Shown one piece after another: positions 42,863 to 52,890 of a stretch of DNA of 64,000 nt (position 1 is its first letter; the number at the start of each line of letters is the position of its first letter). Source of the stretch: Eubacteriales bacterium (GTDB taxonomy: Bacteria > Bacillota > Clostridia > Eubacteriales > Anaerofustaceae); assembly GCA_024685545.1 (NCBI GenBank), contig JAIKVR010000072.1:1-64000 (forward strand), written 5' to 3'. The notes below the pieces were generated by a model. That model was given only the letters and a program-made list of their open reading frames with translations, made no database searches and had not been told where the DNA came from. Position numbers and translations under genes: made by a program.

Positions 42863-43671
42863 ATAAGTCTATAGGTGATAAACCTGGTGGCAAATATCCC
42901 TGCCATTGCGAATATTACTACTGCGTATGCAATACGGTCCCGTTTCTCGTATTTCAATATCTTCAGTCTCGTCCTTCCCTCTCCTCCATGATAGCATCTG
43001 GCTTCCATTGCCATAGCCAGATCATTTGCTCTCTGGAAAGCGGATACGAAGAGCGGCACCAAAAGAGGAACATACCCTTTTACTCTTTTGACGATATTCT
43101 TGCTCTCAAAATCGGCTCCGCGGGACTTCTGTGCCTTCATGATCCTGTCAAGTTCCTCTGTGAGCGTGGGTATGAAGCGCAGCGCTATACTCATCATCAT
43201 GGAGATCTCGTGGGATACCCTGCCGAGGAAAGGTACTTTCTTGATCAGTGCTTCCATTCCGTCCGTCAGTTGTATGGTCGGCGTTGTGAGTGTCATCATG
43301 GAGGTGCCGGATATCAGGAGCATCAGCCTTAATGCCATGTTGATAGAAGCCGATACGCCTTCACGTGTGATCGTTACAGGTCCTAAAGTATAAAGCGCCT
43401 CACCTGGCGTCCAGAGCAGATTGAAGATCAGAGTCATCAATATGATGAATACGACGCCCTTTATGCCTTTCAGCACATAACCCACCGGGATCTTTGAGAT
43501 TATGACGATCACGATCAGGAAAAACATAGCCGCAAAATAGCCCCAGATGTTATTTGCCATAAACAGGAATACTATATACAGAAGCGAGGCCATTATCTTC
43601 GTGCGCGGATCAAGCTTGTGGATAACTGAATCTGTCGGATAATACTGTCCGATAACTACGTCCTTTATCAT
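42859..43671 (-). CDS. ecfT: ECF transporter transmembrane protein EcfT
   Basis: A 270-residue membrane scaffold linking ATPases to interchangeable vitamin or metal-binding S components. Five hydrophobic helices and the two coupling motifs (AQKSRGADF, near 163, and MEARCYHGG, near 221) that touch the ATPases are visible. No S component is encoded next to it, as usual for the general (group II) ECF module, so targets such as riboflavin, cobalt or B12 are set elsewhere. It overlaps ecfA2 by four bases. Confidence 0.95.
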   Translation of the reverse strand: MIKDVVIGQYYPTDSVIHKLDPRTKIMASLLYIVFLFMANNIWGYFAAMFFLIVIVIISKIPVGYVLKGIKGVVFIILMTLIFNLLWTPGEALYTLGPVTITREGVSASINMALRLMLLISGTSMMTLTTPTIQLTDGMEALIKKVPFLGRVSHEISMMMSIALRFIPTLTEELDRIMKAQKSRGADFESKNIVKRVKGYVPLLVPLFVSAFQRANDLAMAMEARCYHGGEGRTRLKILKYEKRDRIAYAVVIFAMAGIFATRFITYRLI

Positions 43672-44519
43672 TTCCCGAACACCCTCAAAATTTCCTTTGC
43701 AGCTTCTTTCGTCGTATACGCAGAGGTATCGATGTCAAATCCTTTTTCCTTGAGACGCTCCAGAACGCTCTTGCTCTGGGGAACATCCAGTCTGATGTTT
43801 GCCAGAAACTGGGAATCGGCGAATACTTCAGACGGAGGTCCGTATTTTACGAGCTTTCCTTCGGAAAAGACCATTATCTTATCCGCGTACTGAGCCACAT
43901 CGTCCATAGAGTGGGTAACAAGCAGGATGCATATACCGAGCTCCTGATTCATGTCGCGGATCATATTCAACATTTCCTCACGTCCGACCGGATCCAGACC
44001 GCTCGTCGGCTCATCCAGGATCATGATCGGAGGCTTCATCGCAATGACTCCAGCTATCGCGACCCTTCTCTTTTGCCCTCCCGAAAGCTCAAACGGGCTT
44101 TTGTCCTTTATCTCTTCAAAGCCGAGACCCATGATCTCCAGGCTCTGACGCACGAGGAAATCGGTCTTCTCATCGTCATACCCGAGGTTTTTCGGTCCGA
44201 AGGAAACATCCTTGTATACGGTCTCTTCGAAAAGCTGCGATTCCGGATATTGGAAAACGATACCTACTCTTCTTACTATATCCTTCATCGGAACTTTTTT
44301 ATCGTTTATATCGATGTGGTTGACGATAACTGTGCCGGATGTCGGGACCAGCAGCCTGTTTATATGCTGAACGAGAGTTGATTTCCCGCTTCCGGTATGC
44401 CCGATGATACCTATAAAATCTCTGGGACCTACGTCAAAGCTGACGTTGTCCAGTGCGATCCTTTCAAATACGGTACCTTGGGAGTATATGTGGGTCAGAT
44501 TCCTTACTTCAATCGACAT
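43668..44519 (-). CDS. ecfA2: ECF transporter ATP-binding protein EcfA2
   Basis: A 283-residue ATPase. Walker A GHTGSGKST, Q-loop FQYPESQLF, signature LSGGQKRRVAIAGV, Walker B IMILDEPTSGLD. The YPESQLF form and C-terminal extension mark it as the EcfA2 type. It overlaps ecfA1 by 16 bases and works with it as a heterodimer on EcfT. Confidence 0.95.
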   Translation of the reverse strand: MSIEVRNLTHIYSQGTVFERIALDNVSFDVGPRDFIGIIGHTGSGKSTLVQHINRLLVPTSGTVIVNHIDINDKKVPMKDIVRRVGIVFQYPESQLFEETVYKDVSFGPKNLGYDDEKTDFLVRQSLEIMGLGFEEIKDKSPFELSGGQKRRVAIAGVIAMKPPIMILDEPTSGLDPVGREEMLNMIRDMNQELGICILLVTHSMDDVAQYADKIMVFSEGKLVKYGPPSEVFADSQFLANIRLDVPQSKSVLERLKEKGFDIDTSAYTTKEAAKEILRVFGK

Positions 44520-45340
44520 AAAGCCTCCACAAGCTCATCCTCAGAGAGCGTGCCCTCCGGGATATCAAGCCCGCCTTCACGCAGCAGATCTGCAAGTGCA
44601 ACTACCTCGGGCACTCCGAGCCTGAGTTCTTTCAGACCTTCGGAATCTGCGAAGATTTCCTTCGGGGTGCCTTCTTTAACGACCTTGCCGTCGCCCATGA
44701 CGATTATCCTGTCAGCGTTGGTGATTTCCTCCATGTAATGAGTAATGAAGATCACCGTTACTCCCTCGTCGTTAAGCTTATGCATTATCTTAAGGGTATC
44801 CGTTCGCCCAGCAGGGTCCAGCATCGCGGTGGATTCATCAAAAACGATGCACTTCGGGTGCATTGCTATGACGCCTGCTATGGTTATCCTCTGCTTCTGA
44901 CCACCGGACAGCTGATGCGGCTTCTGATCCTTGAATTCATACATCATGACGGCTTTGAGGCTCTCGTCCACACGGGTCCTGATCTTGTGCGGGGCCAGTC
45001 CGAGGTTTTCGGGACCGAAAGCCACATCCTCCTCCACTATGGTTGCCACCATCTGGTTATCCGGATTCTGAAAGACCATTGCGCATGCTTTTCTTATGGC
45101 TATCGTATTCTCCGGGTCGGAGGTGTCCATACCGTCCACAAGGACTTTCCCTTCGCTGGGAAGCAGCAGTGCGTTGAGAAGTTTTGCGAGCGTGGATTTG
45201 CCCGAGCCGTTTTTCCCGACGATGGCGACGAATTCCCCTTCCTTTATACTGATGCTTACGTCGTCCAGCGCTTTTACGGGATCATCTCCGCTTTCATAGC
45301 TGAAGGATACGTTTTCTAGCTTAATGATCGTATTATCCAT
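44504..45340 (-). CDS. ecfA1: ECF transporter ATP-binding protein EcfA1
   Basis: A 278-residue ATPase. Walker A GKNGSGKST, Q-loop FQNPDNQMV (typical of EcfA1), signature LSGGQKQRITIAGV, Walker B IVFDESTAMLD. In that last motif the catalytic Glu follows Asp as usual. The start is ATG 45340 (MDNTIIKLENVSF) by family length; the longer form from 45373 adds MFSCKWFSLF, unlike relatives. No clear ribosome binding site precedes either, and a hairpin ends 12 bases upstream, so expression may be limited or coupled to ribosomal transcription. Confidence 0.93.
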   Translation of the reverse strand: MDNTIIKLENVSFSYESGDDPVKALDDVSISIKEGEFVAIVGKNGSGKSTLAKLLNALLLPSEGKVLVDGMDTSDPENTIAIRKACAMVFQNPDNQMVATIVEEDVAFGPENLGLAPHKIRTRVDESLKAVMMYEFKDQKPHQLSGGQKQRITIAGVIAMHPKCIVFDESTAMLDPAGRTDTLKIMHKLNDEGVTVIFITHYMEEITNADRIIVMGDGKVVKEGTPKEIFADSEGLKELRLGVPEVVALADLLREGGLDIPEGTLSEDELVEALCRLK

Positions 45341-45352
45341 ATTAAATAAAGA

Positions 45353-45415
45353 AAACCATTTACAGGAAAACAATCCGGTTCAGTTCCCGGATGAGCGCTC
45401 TCCCGTAAATGGTTT
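45353..45415 (-). terminator. Hairpin between rplQ and ecfA1
   Basis: Minus strand AAACCATTTAC (45405-45415) pairs with GTAAATGGTTT (45353-45363), enclosing a smaller CCGG stem. A T-rich TTCTTTATTT follows, right up to the ecfA1 start. It looks like a terminator ending the ribosomal transcript, with partial read-through into the ECF genes. Confidence 0.65.
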
Positions 45416-45429
45416 AATTCTTAAGAGAA

Positions 45430-45792
45430 TTATATCTCTTCTTCTCCACCTTCAACAAGCTCAAGGATGGCCGTGGGAGCGTTATCGCCCGCCCTGTTGC
45501 CCACTTTTATGACGCGAGTATAGCCGCCGTTGCGCTCGGCATATTTAGGCGCGATTTCGCTGAAAAGCTTGGCAACGACATCTTTATCATAGATGTAGCT
45601 TAAGGCTCTTCTTCTGGATGCCAGATCGCCCTTTTTGCCCAGGGTTATCATCCTGTCGACCTGTCTCTTGGCTTCTTTGGCACGGGTCAGCGTCGTATTG
45701 ATCCTGCCGTATTTGATGGTATCGGTCACCAGTCCGCGAAGCATCGCTAGACGCTGATCGGTAGGCCTGCCAATTTTACTGTAACCGGACAT
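45430..45792 (-). CDS. rplQ: 50S ribosomal protein L17
   Basis: A 120-residue protein of the large subunit, near the tunnel exit. Start [18 protein letters not shown], where most species have MxxRKLGR; the [17 protein letters not shown] core is typical. It is the last gene of the ribosomal block, 11 bases after rpoA. A hairpin follows. Confidence 0.98.
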   Translation of the reverse strand: MSGYSKIGRPTDQRLAMLRGLVTDTIKYGRINTTLTRAKEAKRQVDRMITLGKKGDLASRRRALSYIYDKDVVAKLFSEIAPKYAERNGGYTRVIKVGNRAGDNAPTAILELVEGGEEEI

Positions 45793-45803
45793 TGTTATCC
45801 TCC

Positions 45804-46751
45804 TTACTCTTCGCCCTGTTTAAGCGAAAGGCCGATCTCAGCCAGACGCTTCTTTATCTCGTTCAGGGACTTCTTTCCGAGGTTTCTGACCTTGGATATC
45901 TCATCCTCGGTTTTTTCGATAAGCTGCTCGACCGTGTGTATGTCGGCTCTTCTCAGGCAGTTGTAGCTTCTTACGGAAAGCTCCAGCTCCTCGATGGACA
46001 TTTCGAGCACCTTCTCCTTGACGTTCTCCTCCCTCTCCACCATCATCGTCACGTTCTTCAGGTTATCGTTCAGTTCGATAAAGAGCGCGAAGTGGTCATT
46101 GAGAATCTTGGAAGCCAGAGAAATGGCTTCTTCGGGGCTTATCGTACCGTTGGTCCATATCTCAATGGTGAGACTGTCAAAGTCAGTCATATTGCCGACC
46201 CTGGTGTTCTCGACCTTGAAATTGACCTTGCGCACCGGGGTGAATATGGAATCTATCGGTATCGTGCCGATAGGCATATCTTCTTTTTTGTTCTTTTCCG
46301 TGGAATTGTAGCCGCTTCCGGCTTCTACGGTCATCGTCATATAGAGTTTGCCGTCGTCCATAAGCGAGGCGATGTGAGCGTCGGGAGTGAGCACTTCAAC
46401 GTCAGAATCGCAGATGATATCCGCAGCCGTCACTTCTCCCGGACCTTCCTTCTCTATGCGCACGGTAGCCGCTTCTCCGGTATGGATGCGGAATACTACC
46501 TTCTTGAGGTTCAGGATGATCTCGACAACATCTTCGGTGACTCCCGGGATGGTGGAAAACTCATGCAGTACTCCGTCGATCTTTACGCTGGTGACAGCGT
46601 AGCCGGGAAGTGACGAGAGCATTACTCTCCTGAGGGAGTTGCCGATAGTAGTAGCGTATCCCCTGTCCAGGGGTTCCACAACAAACTTGCCGTATGTCTT
46701 GTCAGGCGCAACCTCGGCGATCTCTATATTGGGTTTTTTAAATTCTAACAT
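45804..46751 (-). CDS. rpoA: DNA-directed RNA polymerase subunit alpha
   Basis: A 315-residue alpha subunit. The N-terminal domain (1-230) dimerises and assembles beta and beta-prime ([14 protein letters not shown] near residue 39); the C-terminal domain (250-310, [17 protein letters not shown]) binds UP elements and regulators. Length matches Firmicutes. Lies in the alpha operon order rpsM-rpsK-rpsD-rpoA-rplQ. Confidence 0.99.
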   Translation of the reverse strand: MLEFKKPNIEIAEVAPDKTYGKFVVEPLDRGYATTIGNSLRRVMLSSLPGYAVTSVKIDGVLHEFSTIPGVTEDVVEIILNLKKVVFRIHTGEAATVRIEKEGPGEVTAADIICDSDVEVLTPDAHIASLMDDGKLYMTMTVEAGSGYNSTEKNKKEDMPIGTIPIDSIFTPVRKVNFKVENTRVGNMTDFDSLTIEIWTNGTISPEEAISLASKILNDHFALFIELNDNLKNVTMMVEREENVKEKVLEMSIEELELSVRSYNCLRRADIHTVEQLIEKTEDEISKVRNLGKKSLNEIKKRLAEIGLSLKQGEE

Positions 46752-46805
46752 TTAATCCTCCATTCGATTTCCGAATCTAATAAGGTGTGCAGAAAGCTGG
46801 ATAGA

Positions 46806-47444
46806 TTACTTAGAATAGAGCTCGACGATAAGACGCTCGTCAATGGGCAGATCGATATCTGCTCTCGAAGGCAGATTGACGACCTTTCCGGTCATTTTTT
46901 CTACGTCGAGGCTTAAATAGCTGGGGATAGTTTTGCCCGCAGCCGTCTCCGCGAGGGTGACGAATTTGGGTGATTTCCTGGATTTGCTCTTTACAGCGAT
47001 CTCGTCGCCGGCTTTTGTCAGGTAAGACGGGATGTTGACCTTCTTGCCGTTGACGGTAAAGTGGCTGTGTGTGACGAGCTGGCGTGCTTCCTTCCTGCTG
47101 GAAGCAAATCCCAGACGGTAAACGACGTTGTCGAGCCTTCTCTCCAGATACTGGAGCAGTGTCTCGCCGGTGACGCCGCGCTTAACCATGGCCATCTCAT
47201 AGTAATGATGGAACTGTTTTTCCATTATTCCGTAGGCCTGCTTGACCTTCTGCTTTTCCCTGAGCTGAGTCCCGTAATCGGACATCTTGGCGCCCGCCGG
47301 TTTGCCGTGCTGGCCGGGGGTGATATTCTTCTTATGGTTTGGGGAAAGCGGGCACTTCGCCGAATAGCACCTGTCGCCTTTCAGGAAAAGCTTTTCCTGA
47401 GCTCTGCGGCACTGCTTGCAAACAGATTCAGTATATCTTGCCAT
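46806..47444 (-). CDS. rpsD: 30S ribosomal protein S4
   Basis: A 212-residue primary 16S-binding protein. The N terminus carries an intact zinc-type Cys set ([10 protein letters not shown] ... CYSAKC), so this is the C+ form. The S4 RNA-binding domain covers about 100-160 ([20 protein letters not shown]). Here rpsD is within the alpha operon, unlike Bacillus where it is alone. Confidence 0.99.
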   Translation of the reverse strand: MARYTESVCKQCRRAQEKLFLKGDRCYSAKCPLSPNHKKNITPGQHGKPAGAKMSDYGTQLREKQKVKQAYGIMEKQFHHYYEMAMVKRGVTGETLLQYLERRLDNVVYRLGFASSRKEARQLVTHSHFTVNGKKVNIPSYLTKAGDEIAVKSKSRKSPKFVTLAETAAGKTIPSYLSLDVEKMTGKVVNLPSRADIDLPIDERLIVELYSK

Positions 47445-47466
47445 ATTGTATTCTCCTTATCCCGCT

Positions 47467-47880
47467 TTATACCCTTCTTCTCTTCGGGGGCCTGCATCCG
47501 TTGTGGGGAATGGGGGTGACGTCCTTGATAGAAGTGATCGTGAGCCCTGCTGTCTGCAAAGCGCGGATAGCGGATTCTCTGCCGCTGCCCGGTCCCTTGA
47601 CCATAACGTCCACGAACTGCAGTCCGTGCTCCATTGCCTTCTTTGCAGCTTCAGTTGCTGCTGTCTGCGCCGCGTAAGGCGTGGACTTTCTGGATCCTTT
47701 GAAGCCAAGTTCTCCAGCGGAAGACCAGCTGAGCACATTTCCCTCAGTGTCGGAAATGGTTACGATAGTATTATTGAAGGAGGAAGCGATATGCGCCTGG
47801 CCCCTCTCAACGTTTTTCTTGACTTTTTTCTTCTTTGCTCTTGCCGCAGCTGCTGCGGAAGCCGATTTCTGTCTTGCCAT
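47467..47880 (-). CDS. rpsK: 30S ribosomal protein S11
   Basis: A 137-residue platform protein near the mRNA exit. A Lys/Ala-rich N terminus (residues 1-25) precedes the conserved [15 protein letters not shown]; the end [18 protein letters not shown] is typical. Four bases after rpsM. Confidence 0.99.
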   Translation of the reverse strand: MARQKSASAAAAARAKKKKVKKNVERGQAHIASSFNNTIVTISDTEGNVLSWSSAGELGFKGSRKSTPYAAQTAATEAAKKAMEHGLQFVDVMVKGPGSGRESAIRALQTAGLTITSIKDVTPIPHNGCRPPKRRRV

Positions 47881-47884
47881 CTAG

Positions 47885-48259
47885 TTATCCCTTCTTGCTC
47901 TTTCTTCCGACCGTCTTTTTCGGTCCCTTGCGGGTCCTCGCGTTGGTCTTCGTATTCTGTCCTCTGACAGGAAGATTCCTTCTGTGCCTTAATCCGCGAT
48001 AGCAGCCTATCTCAGTGAGGCGCTTGATGTCCATGGCAACGTCCCTCTTGAGGTCGCCTTCCACGGAATATTCGTTGTCTATGATGGTACGCAGTTTATT
48101 TACTTCGTCCTCGGTGAGATCCTTGACTCTCGTGTTTGGATCGATCCCGGTGTCGGCAAGTATCTTATTGGATGTGGTTCTTCCGATGCCGAAAATATAT
48201 GTGAGCCCGATTTCGACACGTTTACTGTTCGGCAAATCAACGCCGGATATTCTCGCCAT
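47885..48259 (-). CDS. rpsM: 30S ribosomal protein S13
   Basis: A 124-residue head protein contacting P-site tRNA and L5. N-terminal [10 protein letters not shown] and helix-two-turn-helix ([14 protein letters not shown]), C-terminal basic tail [17 protein letters not shown]. Separated from rpmJ by 99 bases, in which a weak TTGACT-type promoter may exist. Confidence 0.99.
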   Translation of the reverse strand: MARISGVDLPNSKRVEIGLTYIFGIGRTTSNKILADTGIDPNTRVKDLTEDEVNKLRTIIDNEYSVEGDLKRDVAMDIKRLTEIGCYRGLRHRRNLPVRGQNTKTNARTRKGPKKTVGRKSKKG

Positions 48260-48358
48260 TTAGCTTTTTTGTTCCTCCATGTTTTTTATATATGATAAGC
48301 AAAGGGATCTCTAAGTCAACAACTGTCGACTTCAGCCGCGAAATCCCCATGGTAGCAT

Positions 48359-48472
48359 TCAGCCCTGTCTCTGCTTATGCTTGGGATTGGAGCAGATCAC
48401 CATGACATTGCCGTGTCTTTTGATGATCTTGCATTTTTCACACATTTTCTTAACGCTGGGTCTTACTTTCAT
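48359..48472 (-). CDS. rpmJ: 50S ribosomal protein L36
   Basis: A 37-residue protein. The zinc ligands C-x2-C ... C-x4-H (CEKC, ICSNPKH) are all there, making it the zinc-binding form. AGGAGG precedes ATG 48472. Located between infA and rpsM as in most Firmicutes. Confidence 0.98.
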   Translation of the reverse strand: MKVRPSVKKMCEKCKIIKRHGNVMVICSNPKHKQRQG

Positions 48473-48517
48473 TATTTTCCTCCTTAACCGGCCGCGGGCC
48501 GTTTTCTGATAATGATT

Positions 48518-48742
48518 TTACTTTCCTTTTTCGCGCCAGATTATTCTGCCTTTGCCCGGATCATATGCCGATATCTCCATCGTCACCTTGTCCCCGGGCA
48601 GTATTTTGATGTAATGCATCCGCAGTTTTCCCGAAATATGTGCCAGTACTTCATGACCGTTATCGAGAACGACCTTGAATGTGGTGTTCGGAAGAGCTTC
48701 CCTGACGATGCCCGTTACCTCAAAATAATTACTTTTCGCCAC
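48518..48742 (-). CDS. infA: Translation initiation factor IF-1
   Basis: A 74-residue OB-fold protein that fills the A site during initiation. The core [20 protein letters not shown] is typical; the N terminus [11 protein letters not shown] departs from the common MAKxDVIEVEG, and the loop K-L-R-M-H-Y-I-K-I keeps the 16S-contact residues. Overlaps the KOW gene by 14 bases. Confidence 0.97.
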   Translation of the reverse strand: MAKSNYFEVTGIVREALPNTTFKVVLDNGHEVLAHISGKLRMHYIKILPGDKVTMEISAYDPGKGRIIWREKGK

Positions 48743-49037
48743 TTAATTCCCCCTTTTTTCTTAAAGAATCATACAGCGCGATCTCTTCAGCCAAAAGAGA
48801 ATCGGCTGGCAGCATCCCGCGTGCGAGCACCTCGGCGACTTTCGGCGCCTTGGCGCTTGTCACTGTCAGATGTATAAGCTTTTTTTTCTTTGGCTTTGCT
48901 GCCTTTCTGAGCTTTCCGTCTGCCAGATACGCGCAGGTATCATCAAATCTCAGCACGATGAACGCCTTATTCCTGTCACGGCCTGCCCTGGAGATAGCTA
49001 TGCTTCCCGGAGCAAGCCTTTCGTCTAAAACGCTCAT
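48729..49037 (-). CDS. KOW-domain RNA-binding protein (L14e-like)
   Basis: A 102-residue protein. Residues 1-45 form a KOW-like fold ([22 protein letters not shown]), followed by a basic stretch ([15 protein letters not shown]). This small gene between map and infA is a hallmark of Clostridia and relatives and is thought to bind RNA, perhaps the ribosome. Its start overlaps the map stop by four bases. Confidence 0.9.
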   Translation of the reverse strand: MSVLDERLAPGSIAISRAGRDRNKAFIVLRFDDTCAYLADGKLRKAAKPKKKKLIHLTVTSAKAPKVAEVLARGMLPADSLLAEEIALYDSLRKKGELSGEK

Positions 49038-49786
49038 ATAGTCGTAAGTATTCTCGGGTCGCCGTCGGTTACCGCTATGGTGTTCTCATAGTGCGCTGAG
49101 ATCTTCCCGTCAGCGGTACGGACCGTCCAACCGTCGTCATCATCTGTGGTCACTTCCCAAGTGCCCAGATTTACCATCGGCTCCACGGCTATGACCAGAC
49201 CCTTTTCGAATCTGAGCCCGTGACCCGGTGTACCGTAATTCGGCACCGCCGGATCCTCGTGCATCTCTTCCCCAATACCGTGGCCAACATAATCCCGAAC
49301 GACTCCGAAGCCTGCAGCCTCCGCATGCTCCTGTATGGCATTGGACAGGTCTCCCAGCCTGAATCCGACTCTCGCGAATTCGATGCCTTTCCAGAAAGCT
49401 TCCTCAGTGACGCGGATCAGCCGCTTTGCCTCCTCGGATACCTCTCCCACAGGGAAAGTCCTTGCCATATCACCTACGTAGCCTCCGTAAACGGCACCAA
49501 TATCTATCGATATGATATCACCTTCCCTGAGGATATTCCTGCGGGAAGGGATACCGTGCACCACGACGCTGTTCTTGGAGGCACAGATGCTGCCCGGGAA
49601 TCCTCCGTAATTCAGGAATGCGGGACGTGCTTTGAGTTTGTTCAAGGTACGTCTGGCGATCCTGTCCAGTTCCCAGGTGGAGACCCCGGGGCGTATCGCT
49701 TCCGCGACCGCCTGCATTCCTAAAGCAGTGATACGGCCTGCTTCGGCCATTTTTTCAACTTCTTCGTCGGACTTGATTTGGATCAT
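49034..49786 (-). CDS. map: Methionine aminopeptidase, type I
   Basis: A 250-residue metalloenzyme removing the initiator Met from new proteins. Ligands: Asp in SIDIGAVYGG and GDMART, His in YVGHGIG, Glu in AVEPM and in AHYENTI. Substrate His in VVVHGIP. Three bases after adk. Confidence 0.98.
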   Translation of the reverse strand: MIQIKSDEEVEKMAEAGRITALGMQAVAEAIRPGVSTWELDRIARRTLNKLKARPAFLNYGGFPGSICASKNSVVVHGIPSRRNILREGDIISIDIGAVYGGYVGDMARTFPVGEVSEEAKRLIRVTEEAFWKGIEFARVGFRLGDLSNAIQEHAEAAGFGVVRDYVGHGIGEEMHEDPAVPNYGTPGHGLRFEKGLVIAVEPMVNLGTWEVTTDDDDGWTVRTADGKISAHYENTIAVTDGDPRILTTI

Positions 49787-49789
49787 AGT

Positions 49790-50428
49790 TTATTTGAAGC
49801 TGTCGAGAGCTTTGTATACGTTAGCCGTAGTTTCCTCGATAGTGCCGTTTCCGTCCACCTTCAGCAGAAGATTTTTCTTCTGATAGAACTCGATGAGCGG
49901 GAGCGTCTTCTCGTCGTATTCCTTGAGACGGCTCTTGACAGTCTCCTCATTGTCATCATCTCTCTGATAGAGCTTGGCTCCGCATTTGTCGCAGATGCCT
50001 TCCTTTTTCGGAGGTGAATTCTTGATGTGATAGCTCGCTCCGCAGTCGGGGCACATCCTTCTTCCGGAGATGCGGTCGATGAGCATTGAGTAATCGACCT
50101 CGAGATCGAGAGCGCAGTCTATCTTCTGGCCCATCTCCTCCAGGCTCTCTGCCTGAGGTATCGTTCTCGGGAATCCGTCCAGCATATAGCCTGCACTGCA
50201 GTCCGGCTGTGCGAGTCTGTCCTTCACCATATTGACGGTGATCTCATCGGGAACGAGGAGTCCTTTTTCGATGTATTCCTTGGCTTTCTTCCCGAGGGGC
50301 GTATCTTCAGCCATGTTCTTGCGGAAAATGTCGCCCGTGGAAATATGCACGACGCCGTATTTCTCAACGATCTTTGCAGCCTGAGTGCCTTTTCCGGCTC
50401 CCGGAGGACCGAGTAAAATGATGTTCAT
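49790..50428 (-). CDS. adk: Adenylate kinase
   Basis: A 212-residue kinase interconverting ATP, ADP and AMP. P-loop GPPGAGKGTQ near residue 7, DGFPRT, and a long lid with a four-Cys zinc knuckle (CPDCGASYH ... CDKCG), the usual form in Gram-positive bacteria. Between secY and map. Confidence 0.99.
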   Translation of the reverse strand: MNIILLGPPGAGKGTQAAKIVEKYGVVHISTGDIFRKNMAEDTPLGKKAKEYIEKGLLVPDEITVNMVKDRLAQPDCSAGYMLDGFPRTIPQAESLEEMGQKIDCALDLEVDYSMLIDRISGRRMCPDCGASYHIKNSPPKKEGICDKCGAKLYQRDDDNEETVKSRLKEYDEKTLPLIEFYQKKNLLLKVDGNGTIEETTANVYKALDSFK

Positions 50429-50439
50429 TGTTCTTCTCC

Positions 50440-51699
50440 TTATTTAAGGAATCCCTTGTAGTTTCTGATTATGAGCATCTGCTCGAGAGTCTTTACAGTC
50501 TCCAGAGCTACACCTACGACGATCAGCAGGCTGGTGCCTCCGAACTGCAGGTTCAGCTTGAGCACATTGCCAGCGATGATCGGGATTATCGCGATGATGA
50601 TAAGGAATAACGCTCCGAAAAGCGTCAGCCTTGAAGATATCTTCGAAATATACATTGCCGTAGGTCTTCCTGTCCTGATACCAGGTATTGCTCCTCCGTA
50701 ATCCTGGATATTCTTTGCGATATCGACCGGATTGAAGGTGATCGCAGTATAGAAATACGAGAAGGCGATGATCAGCAGCACATATACGATAGTCGTGAAC
50801 CAGGTTCCCCATGCCATGAAACTCGCCACCTTGGTGAGGAATTTCGAATTGGGGAAGAAGGAAGCCAACGTATTCGGGAACATCGTAATGACTGAGGCGA
50901 AGATGACGGGGATGACCCCGCTCTGATTCACCTTCATCGTGATGTAGGAATTCTGTCCCCCCATCATGTTGCGGCCCCTGACTCTCTTGGAGTATTGTAC
51001 GGGGATCCTTCTCTGTCCTTCCTCGACTTCAATAACGCCCATGATGGTGACCAGCATGAATACGGCGATAACAGGAAGCATCCAGATCGGGAATGTCCTG
51101 GCTGCTATTCCGTCGATGATCGTCTGGATAGCGCCCGGAAGTGAACTCACGATACCGATGAAGATAAGCAGGCTGGTTCCGTTGCCGATCCCTTTTTCCG
51201 TCATAGCCTCGCTCATCCAGATGATGAAAGCCGTCCCTGCGGTGATGACCGCAGTGACAAGAGCTACGATGTACCAGGATTTATCCGTAAGCAATCCCGA
51301 TATGGTCAGTGTAGTTCCCAAGGACTGCATTATAGCCAGACCTATCGCCGTATAGCGAGTGTAGCGGGATATCTTGCGCTTGCCCTCTTCTCCGCCTTCC
51401 TTCGCCAGATTCTCGAGACCGGGAATGGCGATGGTCAGCAGGTTCATGATGATCGAAGCGTTGATGTAGGGCGTGATGCCCATAGCGAATATCGAGAAGT
51501 TCTTCAGGTTGTCTCCGGAGATGATATTGAACAAGCCCATCATGCTGTTCGAGCTGATGTAGTTAGCGAGCATCGATCTGTCGATGAACGGAACCATGAT
51601 ATGGCTACCCAGCCTGAATATACCCAACATCATCAGCGTATAGAGGATCTTCTTGCGAATATCCGGTGTTTTCCATGCGCTTTTGAGTGTCTCTATCAT
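50440..51699 (-). CDS. secY: Protein translocase subunit SecY
   Basis: A 419-residue ten-helix channel of the Sec pathway. Recognised by GITPYINASIIMNLL in helix 2, the plug region (SSNSMMGLFNIISGDN) and the cytoplasmic loop (IPVQYSKRVRGR). It overlaps rplO by one base. No second secretion gene set is seen. Confidence 0.99.
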   Translation of the reverse strand: MIETLKSAWKTPDIRKKILYTLMMLGIFRLGSHIMVPFIDRSMLANYISSNSMMGLFNIISGDNLKNFSIFAMGITPYINASIIMNLLTIAIPGLENLAKEGGEEGKRKISRYTRYTAIGLAIMQSLGTTLTISGLLTDKSWYIVALVTAVITAGTAFIIWMSEAMTEKGIGNGTSLLIFIGIVSSLPGAIQTIIDGIAARTFPIWMLPVIAVFMLVTIMGVIEVEEGQRRIPVQYSKRVRGRNMMGGQNSYITMKVNQSGVIPVIFASVITMFPNTLASFFPNSKFLTKVASFMAWGTWFTTIVYVLLIIAFSYFYTAITFNPVDIAKNIQDYGGAIPGIRTGRPTAMYISKISSRLTLFGALFLIIIAIIPIIAGNVLKLNLQFGGTSLLIVVGVALETVKTLEQMLIIRNYKGFLK

Positions 51700-52142
51700 T
51701 ACTCTTCCTCTACTTTTCCACCGGCAGCGACGATCTTCTCAGCCGCAGCCTTGGATACGGATACTCCTTTTAATGTAACGGCTTTGGATATCTCGCCGTT
51801 GCAGAGCACCTTGACTATGTCGAAATTATTCTTGACTATTCCCTTGTCTCTTAAAACGTCCACGGTGATGACCGTACCGTTATCAAACACGTTCAGTTTT
51901 TCGAGGTCCACTCTGGCGACCAGCTTCTTGAAGCGGTAATTGGAGAATCCTCTCATCGGAACGCGCCTGGTCAGAGGCATCTGGCCGCCTTCAAATCCCA
52001 TGCGGACTCCGCCGCCTGAACGCGAATTCTGGCCTTTCTGTCCTCTGCCTGCTGTTTTGCCCTGTCCGGTCGCAGTACCGCGGCCTTTGCGGACGGGTTT
52101 TCTGGTGCTTCCCTCAGGAGCATGCAGATTATGCAGTTTCAT
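51699..52142 (-). CDS. rplO: 50S ribosomal protein L15
   Basis: A 147-residue protein. The Gly/Arg-rich N-terminal extension (RKPVRKGRGTATGQGKTAGR) penetrates 23S rRNA; the C-terminal globular part ends AAAEKIVAAGGKVEEE. In spc order, 12 bases after rpmD. Confidence 0.99.
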   Translation of the reverse strand: MKLHNLHAPEGSTRKPVRKGRGTATGQGKTAGRGQKGQNSRSGGGVRMGFEGGQMPLTRRVPMRGFSNYRFKKLVARVDLEKLNVFDNGTVITVDVLRDKGIVKNNFDIVKVLCNGEISKAVTLKGVSVSKAAAEKIVAAGGKVEEE

Positions 52143-52154
52143 TCTCTATCCTCC

Positions 52155-52340
52155 TTATAACTCTTCCACCTTCATCAAAAAGCCGACCTTGTTGAGGATA
52201 CCCCTTGTGGCGGGAGTGTCGGGCATGATGACGAATTCGCCGATCTTCTTGATGCCGAGTGCATGTACGATCTTGCGATGGGCCGGGATCCTGGTGATCA
52301 GGCTCTTGACCAGTGTGATCTTAAGTTTCTTTTCTTCCAT
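52155..52340 (-). CDS. rpmD: 50S ribosomal protein L30
   Basis: A 61-residue protein with the usual LKITLVKSLI start and RGILNKVGFLMKVEE end. Present in spc position between rpsE and rplO. Confidence 0.98.
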   Translation of the reverse strand: MEEKKLKITLVKSLITRIPAHRKIVHALGIKKIGEFVIMPDTPATRGILNKVGFLMKVEEL

Positions 52341-52353
52341 GTTAGTCCTCCCC

Positions 52354-52872
52354 TTAGCCTAGGATCTCCTCCACGGTCTTGCCGCGTTTCTTGGCTACCA
52401 TCTCGGGGCTGCAAAGACTCTTAAGTCCTTCCAGCGTCGCTTTAACGACGTTCACTGCCCTGTCGGAGCCCAAGGACTTGCAGCGGATATCCTGGATACC
52501 TGCCGCTTCGAGCACGGCTCTGGCGCTGGCGCCGGCAATGACTCCGGTCCCTTTCGGGGCGGGCATAATCTTTACCTTTCCTGCTCCGAAAACACCGATG
52601 ACCTCATGAGGGATGGTAGTACCGGAAATGGCTACCTTTACCAGATTCTTATGAGCATCCGCAACGCCCTTTCTGATGGCTTCGGGGATCTCGATGGCTT
52701 TTCCCATCCCGACGCCTACTCTGCCCTTGCCGTCTCCGACGACGCACAGGCAGGAGAAGCGCATATTGCGGCCGCCCTTAACAGTCTTGGCGACACGGTT
52801 TATCTGAATGACCTTTTCCGTGAATTCTTTTTCTTCAACAGCGGGTTGTGTTCTCTGATTTTTATTATCCAT
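52354..52872 (-). CDS. rpsE: 30S ribosomal protein S5
   Basis: A 172-residue protein near the decoding centre and mRNA entry. The loop [17 protein letters not shown], which affects spectinomycin binding and fidelity, is the standard sequence. N-terminal 15 residues are charged and variable. Between rplR and rpmD. Confidence 0.99.
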   Translation of the reverse strand: MDNKNQRTQPAVEEKEFTEKVIQINRVAKTVKGGRNMRFSCLCVVGDGKGRVGVGMGKAIEIPEAIRKGVADAHKNLVKVAISGTTIPHEVIGVFGAGKVKIMPAPKGTGVIAGASARAVLEAAGIQDIRCKSLGSDRAVNVVKATLEGLKSLCSPEMVAKKRGKTVEEILG

Positions 52873-52890
52873 TCTTTTAACGCGCCCTCC

